Shown one piece after another: positions 45,501 to 58,000 of a stretch of DNA of 64,000 nt. The DNA lies in NCBI GenBank assembly GCA_942486035.1, contig CALNXK010000031.1, forward strand, positions 1,913,501-1,977,500, read 5' to 3'. The stretch's first letter is position 1; every line of letters begins with the position of its first letter. The translations under genes and the position numbers were made by a program. The DNA is from Porites lobata (Eukaryota; Cnidaria; Anthozoa; Scleractinia; Poritidae). The notes below the pieces were generated by a model that saw only the letters and a list, made by a program, of their open reading frames with translations, did not search any database and had not been told where the DNA came from.

Positions 45501-48500
45501 TTGTTCATTTTTTCCTTTCAATTTGTTAAAGAGCTGTTATGTTTGTTTCTCAAAGTGGCATCCTTACTGGCACCCTACTATGAGGTGAAATTGAATGTCA
45601 AAAGCGCTTCGTTTAGTACAGATAACAGTCGAACATCAAGATTGTCAATTTTTTACCGTATTTCTAACCAGAAAAACTTCGTCCCAAAATATCTCGATAA
45701 CTCTCTTACAGATTTAGCTTAAATTTCACGAACATCGAGGCAGCTATCTTGGGGAAAAGCTCCAGTAAACAATTTTGGAAGAACAGTTCCCAGTGCCGAG
45801 AAATACTGCTGCAAGTAAAACAGTTAATGTCGTCATTTCATTGCTATGACAACTCTGATGTCATTGCAACCCTGATCATAACCAGTCTTCTTCTTTATCT
45901 AATACAACTGTGGTGTCAATTTTTCCAAATCCTTGTTTATGGCGACGCAGTTTACGCTCAAACTTGGGAGGTATTGACCTTGAAAAACTATATCGAGCCA
46001 CCTTAAACCTGAATTTAATTCTGACCTGTAAATGTAAGCACCAGGCCGAATAAAAAAGTGAAACACTTAAAAAGTACCCTGGTGTTAACTAAATGAGCAT
46101 TGACAGACAAAAAGGTAGTTACCACCCAATACTTTAGGTCGCCCTGTAAATGCAGTGTATCATTTTGCATTTTTAGATACTTAGATGTGTTTAATTTACT
46201 GGTTATGTTGTAATGTATGATTGTTGCCTCTGTTTCTAGCCATAACACTGGCACAACACAATGGATGGATCCAAGACTGGCGCAATTGAAAAAAGCTACA
46301 GTTGATGAATGCGATGATGATGGTAAACGAACAAAATTCAAACTCCCACACACAGCCCGTTCAACGTACATTATGTACATTTTGTTTTTAAAAAAATAAG
46401 GGCAAAAATGTGAAGGCAAAATCACAGTAATGTTATTTTCCAGCTTTCCAATAATAATAACCAATGAGACAAATATAGAGAAAATATAGCTTTCATTTGA
46501 AGTTTTCCACATGATTGTTTTATACTATGGAATCACTCCAGCTACTAATTGTTGTCATTTGTTTATGGCAGAGTTACCCTATGGCTGGGAAAGGATTGAT
46601 GATCCTAAATACGGAACCTACTACATTGAGTAAGTACAAAAATAATATAGGCAAAACAGTACATTTTGACAGACTTTTCTTATTTTCAGCGGTGCATGTT
46701 TTAATTTCTTTAAATAAGTTTAAATTACAATTTAGTATTAAAAGTTTATCACTACAAGTTTAGCAGACTTTTCCAGTCAGTGGACAATTACTTGTACTTC
46801 TCCATGTTCTCAAACTTTTTCCATAGCTTAATGTGTTAAACAGTTGTTTAAAGGTGTGATTGGGTTTTCCAGCGGTTGTTTTAAGGTGGCTTAACACAGT
46901 TTCTTTAGAACTAGCTGATTTAACCCTTTACTGTGCATTTTAACGTCCTTATCATGATGAAGTATGCACCCAATAAGGTTAAAAAAAGTGCGAAGACATG
47001 CTAAGAAGAAGTTAAAGAGAAATTTATCATGTTTTTGTTGTCTTTGAAATCTCACGTGACCTGTCTAAGCATGTACAGGTGCTATGCATGCATACTTAGG
47101 AAGCAATGTGAGAGTGCTTGTTTTGTTGACTTTCCTAAGCAATATAAATAAACAACAATATCTTAAAATCTACTCATTGAAATTTGACAAAGTTTAGCAG
47201 AAATCATGTTCATTATTACACTTAAGCCAATGAAAGCCTCAAAATAAATTTTGAATGATTGTGTTTTGTAACTTGTAACACAGTCAAGAATTCCTTGAAA
47301 GCAATTTTCTTAAAAATTTCAAAAACTGTTTGTTATAGTTTGGTCATTTGGTTTCTGCAAAAAAATGATGGTTACTTATCGTAAGCTGTGTACAAATTGA
47401 TAAGAAAATCTAGTCACTGGATAAATTTTTGCATAAACCAAGTGAATTCAAAATTTTAGGCCAATGCTTTCAATCATCCATGTTGCCATGACAATGATCT
47501 ATATCTCACTTTTAACCTAATAAATGTCATGTCTTATAAATACAGTTGACTTCTGATAAGTTGAACCCTCAAGGGAAATCACAAACATTTCGAGTTATAG
47601 GAAGTTTAAAGCAAATAACCAGATGTAAGGAAATGGGATGGGGGAGGAATGCTCTGAGTTAGCAGGAGGTTGGAGTTACCAAGGGTACAATTACATTGTA
47701 CAGCAAATGTATGAAGGAAATCCAAGGGAAATCAAGTTTGGTTCGAGTTAGCATGAGGTTCAAGTTAGCGAGGGTTTGAGTTATCGGGAGTCGACTATAA
47801 AATTTGTCCATGCCAAATGTGAAAACCCTAGTAACATTAATAGCAATGATCCACAGCCAATCAAACTGTGTTCAGCAGCCATAAAAAAACCTACCCTACC
47901 CCACTCCACCCTCTATTTCTCCTTTTGCTGGTAATGACCATAACAGGTACCTGGAATGTTGGCTCATGGGTTGGAGGATTTGCTCATTATTGGGGCAGTA
48001 TTCAATCTAGGGGAGGGGGCCTCTGGCTGAACACAGTGAAAGCCCCCTGCAGGATATATACCCCAGGCACCCACCTTCACTCCTATGAGAAACTGAAAGG
48101 AAACTTAAATGACATTTCTTTAGATTCAGTGTAAACACTGTGAAGCACTGAAAAAAAAATTACCCTAATCTGTTTATTTGGCATTAATAATTACCTAATA
48201 GAGAGGAGAAGTGTGATGTCACATTTCCATGGTAGCAACATATTTCTGGATCACAACCATGGGGAGCTTAAGCAGCAACGACGGTGACCATGACAAGAAT
48301 GGTGAAAAAGCAATCAGTTCATATCAGCAAAACTTTTTTGTACATTTCTCAGTCGCTGTTGCAAGTCTGCACCTTGAAACTTCCTAATTTCATGTGCCTG
48401 CCTTATTGAGTCAATGAACACAGCACAGGAATTTTCTTTTTCTTTTTCTAAATTCAGATACGGTCCTTTTGTATTCAACCCCAGACAATTTCGCCAAGGT

Positions 48501-48962
48501 TTTACAAATTAAATGAAATTGAGTAAGATCAATGAAGTTTGAAACAGTGTGAATTCACTTTTTAAGTGACATTTTCGCTTTGTTGTCATCCAGAAATTTT
48601 CCTACCATGGCAATGTGACGTAAAGACTTCTCCCCTCTATTAATTAATGTATTTTAAGCTATTAATTTGGTTGTTCCTTTAGTCATGTCAACAGGAAGAC
48701 TCAGTTTGAAAATCCAGTGCAAGCACGTCGGCGTGTTAGTCAAACGAACAGCATATCATCATACTCCTCCTCAGTGCCACCTCCCCATGTGGGCCCACCA
48801 TCTTTACAGTCAGCAGCTGCATTAGCTAAAGCACAGGAAGCTGAGGCCCAATCAAGGTGATATCTTTGATTAATAGTGTCATTTCTCTTTACTTTAAGTT
48901 AAGTTAGATGTATGGTTGTCAGTATAAGAGAGACAGAAAAATATTATTATCATTATTATCAC

Positions 48963-49001
<39 letters not shown>

Positions 49002-52000
49002 TGGCTGCCACTGTCTGGGAAAATTTAGGGAAAAACAAGAACTTTTCAAGGTCAGGGAAAAGTCAAGGAATTTTTTAAAAAGTCAGTGAAAAGTCAAGGA
49101 ATTCTGTTTTCCGGTTTATAGTTCACAAGTGTTCGTTAAGACTTTGAAATGCACTTCCTTACAGAAAAGATGAAACGTATGCTGCAAAGCAAGCAAAGAG
49201 ATCAATTTGACACTTAATTATGCCTGACACATGTAGCAGTTGTGGTCAGTGGTTTTTGTTGTGAATTCTTCCAAATTCCTTCTTCCTCTTTCTGCAAAAA
49301 GCAGAAAGAGGTTAAAAATGAAGAGAAAAATATTGATGGCCCGCAAAAAGCTAAAGTGAATGTAAACATAGATTGTTATTCGTTAATAAAAGGTCAGCGA
49401 AAAGTCAGGGAAAAGTCAGGGAATTTTTAACTTTCTGGTTCATGAGTGGCAACCCTGTTATTATTTTTATTATTATTATTATCATTATTATATCGTGGGT
49501 GACGAATTGTTCCAGTGTTAATTTATAATTTCACATGTACAATTACAAAATTGCCGTGGCAACGTTTCGTACATCTCAGTGCCAAGATGGTGTCAAGAGT
49601 TTAAAACGTCAAAAACCCAAGATTGCGTGTGGAATTTGAATTGTCAGCCATGATAATAATAGGTAATCAAATGGTATACAGTGGAACCTCGATTTAAACC
49701 TCTCTACAATTCAACCAAGTCCTTGGTATAACAGATGATTTTCTTCAGCCCTGCCAAAATTACAGAAAAATGTATGGAAAAGAAATGGTAGACTAATTGC
49801 AAGTTCATTATCAGCTTTCATTTTTGAAAATAATTAATCCACAAGTTAGCCATGGGCACCCTTTGACTGAGTTTCTAGTGCCATACATGCAGCTACTTAC
49901 AGCTGAGTACTGAGACATTGTTCAGATCTTGAAATGCTGGATTTTGTAAATTAATTTATTATACCTCAATATAACGGACATTTTGGTTGTTTTTTCAAAA
50001 ATTCGTTAAATCAAGGCGTTCGATATAACGAACCCTCTATATAAGAAAATGAACAAATTTCCCCAGTCTCTTGGCACTTCATTAAATCGAGGTTCTACTG
50101 TACTCTTGAAATTAGGGAATAATTTCCCTTGCATTTTTCCAATAATTTCCCGAACCCTTACGCTCGGAAAATTTTTAGAATTTAGACAACTTGGGCGTGA
50201 AATCACTTCCTTATTTCACTCATCACCATTTTTTTGAACACATACTTATTCATTTTCAGACCTAGTGTTTCAAAGCTAACAAATATGCTGCTTTTAATAC
50301 AATGTATTTAGAATAAAGATGGATTGAGGATTTGAAAATAAAACGAGACTTTAGAAATGATACAATCGGTTGCACTGTCAATATCGATATAACTGCTTGA
50401 CAATTTGTGCAATATCACCTTTCATGTGAAATTTAAACATGGTATTATCTTGCCAAGTATTGAACATTTGCATGATAAGTATCAAATTATTTTGTAGCTC
50501 CCATCTTAAAAGTCTGGAAAATTACATTTTGTTTATCTGCTTTATTATTTGCAGATGGCCCAATGTAGAGTTTTCCCAGGCACCTCCCCCAGCCTACACT
50601 TTAAATAGCTATGACCACCCTTCAAGGTCTTACACTATTGATGGTAGACAGCTCCAAGGTGAACTGTTAAGAACGGAGCTTCACAAAGGCAAACGTGGGT
50701 TTGGCTTTACCATAGTTGGTGGAGATCAGGTTGGTGAGCTTCTACAGGTTAAAAGTATTGTTCCTGATGGCGCTGCAGCAAAAGATGGTCAGTTACGAAC
50801 TGGAGATGCACTAGTGAGAGTTAATGGAATGTCCGTGTTATCCAAAAACCATCAAGATGTTGTCAGCATGTTCCAGGCCATGCCTATGGGCGAGTCTGTT
50901 GAGCTAGAAGTTATCAGAGGTTACCCTTTGCCTTTTGACCCCGATGATCCTAATGTGGAGACAATTGGTTCCTACACTGTGGTACAGCGTAGGCCCTCTG
51001 CTGGCTCAGAATCACCCATGCCCCGATCTTCAGAAGAGAACAGTCCAACATTCCCACCCTATTCTACATCTCAAGTGCCAGGGATGATCAATAAATGGAG
51101 TACTGCTCCAGGTATTACACATTTAATAGTTTACACTCACTTCTACTTTGTTAGTACCTACCTAAAATAGACACTCTCTTTATAAGCAGTAAAATTCCCT
51201 GTAACAAGGTCTGCTGAAAGTTGCTCGTACTGGTACAAATCTCTCTATTATTGATATCAAACCTCACTCCTGATGATAACCTTGTTTCACTTGCAAAGAC
51301 ATAAATCTTTATTTTAGACTTATTAACAACTGGAACTCCTAGTGGAGGTGGGTTCCCGGAATGCCCAGAGGCTTCCACTTTTGGGAAAGCCAGCCCCTAG
51401 ACAGAGTTATGCCCCCATGGCTGGTAAACCTGTGCTCTTCAGCCATGAGCCCCCACGCCATGCCAAAGGGACCTCCGAGCTGAGCACCAAGCTCCGAGAG
51501 AAGGGGCTCGTAGCTGGAAGAAGCCTGATCCCGTACATGCCAATCCTGGAGGCACCCACGTATGCTGAGCATGTGAAAAACATAGAATGGCTAAACAGAA
51601 GCCAAGTGCTAAGAGGCGGAGGCAGTTACACGAACAAACTTCAAATAAGACACAGGGTTTCAGGAGCAAAAACAAAAGCCAATATCAAAATTTAAAATGC
51701 CAAATGCTAATTCACTGTATGCAAACAGGCAAACAGCCATACTGAAACAAAAACCTAAGTATAAGAACTCAACACTAAGTGATGGTTACACTGAGCCGAA
51801 GGCAGTCCCAACCGTTTAGCCATAAAGCCCCATAAACACTACAAAAACTTTCCGCCTTAATGGCCCAAAAACACTACACATCCTACAAATTCTTCAAACA
51901 CCACAAGCATCCAACCCCAATGCCCCATAAATGCTACAAATGCTGTAACCACCACAAACGTCCAACCCTAACACCTCATAAAACACTACCAAAGCTGTAA

Positions 52001-55000
52001 CCACCACAAACGTCCAACCCCAAAGCTCTATAAATGCTACAAATTCTGTAACCACTGCAAACGTCCGACACCAACACTCCATAAATGCTACATATCCTGT
52101 TAACACTGAAAGCGTCCAACCCCAACGCCCCATAAACACTACAAATTCTGTAACCACCATGGATGTCCAACTGCAATGCCTTGTACATGTAAGCACTGCA
52201 AATGCTGTAACCACTGCAAACTTCCAGCCCCTATACACCCCATAAATGCTACAAATGCTGTAACCACCACGGATGTCCAACCCTAACACCCCTTCAATGC
52301 TACTAAAGCTGTAACCACTGCACAATTTCAACCCTAACACCCCATAAGTGTTTAGAAAATGCTGCAACCATCCAGCTCCAATGCCCTATAAAGGCTACAC
52401 AAGGTGCAAACAATGCTACAACTGTACAGCACCCCAATGCTCCACAGAAAAACTACAAGTGCTATAAAAGACACTAAAAAAGCCAATACCAGTAGTTGTA
52501 TTCTTACAAACAAACAAATGCTAAAAGATTCTGGAACTATTTACTTTTAACTACTAAAAGGAATGTGTGTGCCTGGGGTATCCAGGGGCCTCCACTATGA
52601 CCAACCAGCCCCTAGATCCTCTCCAATGGCTGCAGGCAAATCCCTGCAAGCCAGCCATGGCCTCCCTTTCCAGGCACCCGTCACACTGAAGCATGATGAA
52701 CCAGTGAAAGGAGACTGAGGATGAGGGGGATGGAATGCTAAAACAACCACTTCAAACTGCTTCACGCTAACACAACCACTACAAAAACTCAATTTGATTC
52801 TCATGGCTGTGATGAAGCAGCAATGATCCATGCAAGTGACACTTGCTAGGTTGACAACTTCAAACCTCTGCACGCTAATGCAACCACCACAGAAAACCAC
52901 TCAATTTGATCCTCTTGGCTGTGATGAAGCAATAACTTTCCATGTGAACCTACACTTGAGAGTATAACCACTCATGGAGAAAACTTTTTAAACGTTGCTA
53001 AAGGCCAACTACACTTGCCTTGAAGTAAACGAGGTGAATTGACAAAACCAGAAGAAATGATGACACAGAAACAAAGCGACCCTAATGCAATGGTGGAAAA
53101 TTCCCAACCACACAACCACTGATCATGAGTGACAGCCAGCTTGAGACAAAAGCATGTAAACCCAAAGTTGAAATCACAGTGTAACCCCACCTAAAACTTG
53201 AAAACCAGAAGTGGATGTGAGTGCTAAACCAAGCTATTGTAGGACCTTCAAACCTTGAAATAGTTGATTAGAAGTAAACTCGCAAGCAAAACAATGATGG
53301 CCAAACACCAAGTCGAAAGTCAAATGTGCCGTTAAGACTGCCAAAGTTGCAAGGTAACAACAATTGCTCAGAAGCCAAGCGTAGCCCAAGATAACAAAGA
53401 AAGAAAAGAGTTGACCGAGCAGCAGAACAGCGAGAATCAAATGGTAAAAGAATTATCCAAAGGCTAAACAAAGAGATTGGCATTCAGGAAATGCTGTACT
53501 AAGTACATGGAGATGATGCAAGCAAGGCAAACTGCACTTGAGCCACCGCACTAACTGCTGACCTCCTCGTTAACGGTGTTAAATTTCATTTAACTACATA
53601 AAACAATGAAGAGCAATTCTGATTGGTTTTCATTTGATTATTGACTAGTCACTACACCTAATAAGTAAAAGAGTGCTACCTTGTTGTCAATTTGTATTGC
53701 CAAATCATGTTTGCATTACTTTCACATTCAGCTAACGCGCACAATTTAAAATACTTCATGTCCTGAGTGTCTGACATTCTGCACTTGAATATCATTTAAA
53801 ATACACTACATTTTCGCTGGCACAAGGAACAGTACAAAACACGTTAAGTATGATGGTATTGCGAGGTCAAGGCATTGTGTGTAAGGCATTGTGGAAAAAA
53901 AAGTGCATTGTGGTTAAAATCCAGATCTGTCATGGGTAGAAATCGAAAATATTTTTCCCTCTACGGATGAGGTCTGCTGCCTTGCACCTCACTTCAGGCT
54001 CGCTTGCAAGGCGGGAATAAAGATCACACAGTTGTGTTTATATGTACAAACATTTAACACCTATTCTAATGACTCCAAGTTTGACTTCACGTCATTGAAT
54101 CTCTTTTGTAGAAACCCTAGAAACTTCATTTGCTCCATCATCCTATCAATCAACTTTGCCTCGCACATCAACAACAAATTCCCTTCCACGCTCATATCCA
54201 GCTGAGATTCTCACAATCCCTGTGGTGAAGGGTCCCATGGGATTTGGCTTCACTATCGCAGACAGCCCGTATGGTCAAAAGGTGAAGCAGATCCTAGATG
54301 CTCCCCGCTGTACAGGACTTCTCGAAGGTGACATCTTAATGGAAATTAATGGCCGAATGATCCGGAGTTGTACACACAATGAGGCCGTCAATATCCTCAA
54401 AGAATGTCCTAAAGGACAACAAGCTCATATTGTTGTACAGAGAGGAGGTAGGCACTCTATATTTACAGAAGATCATACACACCTGTGTAAAGGTTTTCAC
54501 AGAAATATTTCAATGGCCATTGCTCAGAAGCAGCTACAAAATTTATTGTACTAGTTAGTGTAGGGAACCTTTAATCTGAAAAGATCCGATTGGGCCAAAC
54601 CCTTTCCCAATTCAAAACCAACAACCCAGGCCTTCTGAGATTGGTTGTCTTCGTCCACAGTAATTAATGTCAAACCTCATCTAAACCCTTTAATGTCTTC
54701 ACACCTTGGGGTCACTTTCTGAATACAAACCATCCAGGAGAGCCCTGACATGTACATGTACAGAGTGATATACAATGCGTTTTCTGAAAAAATAACATTG
54801 CAAGCCATAACTTGAATGTGGGTAATGAAGGTATAAAAATTCCAAACTGAAAGTGGCTATAGAAGTCATGTTAAACGTTCAAATTAGCCTTGACCTTTGC
54901 CATCATTTATCTAACTCTAGGATTGCCAACACCACTTAGAAACAGTCCCTTGTTTGCAAAGAAGGTAACTGAGCAGATTTAATAACTGTTTTTCTATAAT

Positions 55001-58000
55001 GTAATTGTCCGAATTTATTTTACTGTTCTTTTCACAAACATGTGAATTCTGAAGTTCAAAAGCCAACTGATGATTGCATTTTTCGCTGCCGTCAATCATC
55101 TTAACAGACCTCTTAGGAAACAAAACTTTACTTTAACGGGTTCAAAAGGTCAAGGTTTGTGATTTGTGATTAGTGGATTTCGATCTGTTTTGTGTTTCTG
55201 TGTTTCCAGGTTCATTGCTTGTGATCGTAATTATGATTGACGGCAGCGAAAAACGCAATTGTGAAGGCCGCTTTTGAACTTTAGAGTTCACATGTTTGTG
55301 AAAAGCGCAGTAAGACTAGCAAATTTGGTCTTGTGACGGAGAACCTTTCCCCCTCAAACCCTTGACAAAAATAATTCAAAGTAGATAGACTGCAAATTAT
55401 CTTAGTTGCTAAAAAATGTATATCTACGGGTCGCAACTGTTCATCAGTAAGATGCCTAAAATGCCTGCAGAAAGTTATTTTCAAGTCGAGCACCATGCTT
55501 CCTTTAGTTCCTGGTGATACTTTTCAGGTTAAGTGACACTGTTCCCTTGACTTTTGCCTTTTAATCACACTCTCTTCTCATTGCTCTCTTTTTTCTGCTT
55601 ATATTCCCCATTCTGTTTTCTTTTGCTGGCTTTTACTAGGCTTCAGTTTGTCATAGCTACAATCAGCGACAAAATGAGTTGAGACACTTCACCCCAAACT
55701 GGAGATTTTGATTCAGACAATCGGCGACAAAATGAGTTGAAAACGATGTTCAAGCTACCTACAGGAAACAACAAACACCCCATTATGGAGGGGGCAGGGG
55801 AGGGGTGCGGATTCTTTTGTTCTCTGAAGTTGCCCTATTTGAGTACAAGTCTCAACTATTTTGTCACCGATTGTAGCGCTCAAGCAAACTAACTTATTAG
55901 GCTTCATTTTGGGGGTAAAAGTTTCCACAAATACTTTGAGGATTGTGAAATTATTTTTTGAAGGAAGCATAGGTGGGAATTGTGACAAGATTGTTCAATT
56001 TCTGGTCCAATTTACTTTTATAATTTTAAATGTTTTTTCTCTGGCCTTTTCATGAAATCATGTTTATTCAGGTATGGTTTGAAAGATTCCACAATGTACA
56101 GAAATCAAGCATAGACTGAAAGTTGTCTATGAAATGAAAGTTGTCTATGACCATTTAAAGTAATGATATCAAAAGTGGCATGAGAAACAAGGATCCAAAA
56201 AGGGGTTTATGGGTGGTTAAGTAGGGAATGGGTCAAGAATGAAACAATACAGAAAAAAAACTGATGAATAATTTTATTTCAAATTTAATAGGATTTGGAA
56301 CCCATTGCCCCACGTGTAGCACGACCCAAGTCCACCCCTATCATGGGCTCAAACCATGTTGGGTATGGTCAGGTGGATCATGGAAGCACTGGTAACTTAG
56401 CAACTGCTGGAGAGAGTACAAGAAACCAAGAAACTGGGTATGAGAACAGAAAAATAGCACAGCCCATGCTGGACAAAAACTCTGAGGCATTGTTCAATTC
56501 ATATCCATCACTGAGGAAAGCTGTTGCTAATGCTGCTAGAAGGTTTGATTTTATTTTTTCTTCAGTTGTGAAATCGCTTCCTACTCGGTGTAAACAGGGC
56601 AATATGACTTTCTTTGAGAGATTTATGCCCACCATTTAAGAGTGTCTGTCATGAAGAGGTGTGAACCTGGCAGGGGTGTCCACTTTACAGGGGTCTCTGT
56701 CATACAGATGTCTATACCTGAAAGAAGTGTCCACCTTGCAGGGGATGTTTATCATACAGAGGTGTGCACCTGGCAGAGGTTTCTGTCAAACAAACGAATC
56801 CTGCAAGGATGTCCATCAAAGAGATGTGTGTGCGTGACAGAGATGTCCACCTTCCAGGGTTGTGAACCTGGCAGGGGTGTCCACTTTACAGGGGTCTCTG
56901 TCATACAGATGTCTATACCTGTTAGAAGTGTCCACCTTGCAGAATATGTCTACCATACAGAGGTGTGCACCTGGCAACGGTGTCTGTCAAACAAACAAAT
57001 CTTGTAGGGGTGTCCGTCAAAGAGGTGTGTGCCTGACAGAGATGTCCACCTTGTCTATTATATTGAGTTATACACCTGACAGGAGTGTCCACCTTTAAAG
57101 GGTTTCTAGCCTACAGATACACTGTATTTGCACCTGGCAAAGGTGTGAACATTACAGGGGTGTCTACCATACAGATTTGTGGGTGTCTATCAAACAGAAT
57201 TGTACAACTGACAGAGATGTCCACCTTCCAGATTGATTTGTACATTTGACAGGAGCGTCCATTTTTAAAAGGTGGCTGAAATACAGTTGTTCACCTAACA
57301 GGGTGTGACCCCTTTCAGGGGTGTCATATCAGTCATGTGCACTTGACTACAGGGGTGCCTATCATACAGAGTTGTGCCCCTTGGGGGATGTGAATGTGGG
57401 AGGGATGTCCACCTTGCAGGAGTGTTTGACAAACCTGATGCCAGAGTCCACCTAAGAAGGTTGTTCACCTTATAGGCTTGGATACCCACCTCACTAGGAA
57501 TGTCTGTGCTTAAGAAATTTTGACTCCCACTACTTGGCTATTGAAACCTTGCTGCTTGATCTGCAAAGGAAAGACATCAGTACTTTGTCCAAGATGCTAG
57601 CTTCAGATTCTTAAACTCTTAAATTTTATATGCAAGTGTTGTGACAGTGATGGCATAAGCTTGACCTTGTAGCTTGCATGGTTTCTTACTTTTCCTTTAT
57701 TATTATTCTTCAGATCAATGGAAAACTTGGCAGCTCCTGATACACCACCTCCCCCAGCCAGTCCAGATGCTAAAAACTTTACTGTCAATCTTAAGAGGGG
57801 AGATATGGGATTTGGTTTCCGGATTATTGGTGGTCAGGAAGAAAATACGCAGGTATCAGAAATTAATGTTATCTGCAAGCCATTTTCCAGCAATGGCTTA
57901 TTAGAGAAGGGGAGGACTTATTTTAAACTGGAGTGGGAAACCCTAGCTAATTCATCTTATTTTAGAAGCGGTAATACTGAAAAGTACAAAATTGTAATAT

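Noticed and set aside
51894..52367. A 157-codon minus-strand frame with periodic GYSICSIYG-like peptide
   Set aside because: It is the minisatellite read in a frame that stays open because the unit is 51 bp.
55570..55660. Polypyrimidine tract and acceptor for a MAGI exon at 55640
   Set aside because: The reading frame after the acceptor hits a stop at once, and the sequence after it is the start of a MITE. The microexon at 54921-54964 solves the phase problem.
56640..57007. A 121-codon frame rich in Cys/Val/His
   Set aside because: It is translated minisatellite in a MAGI intron.
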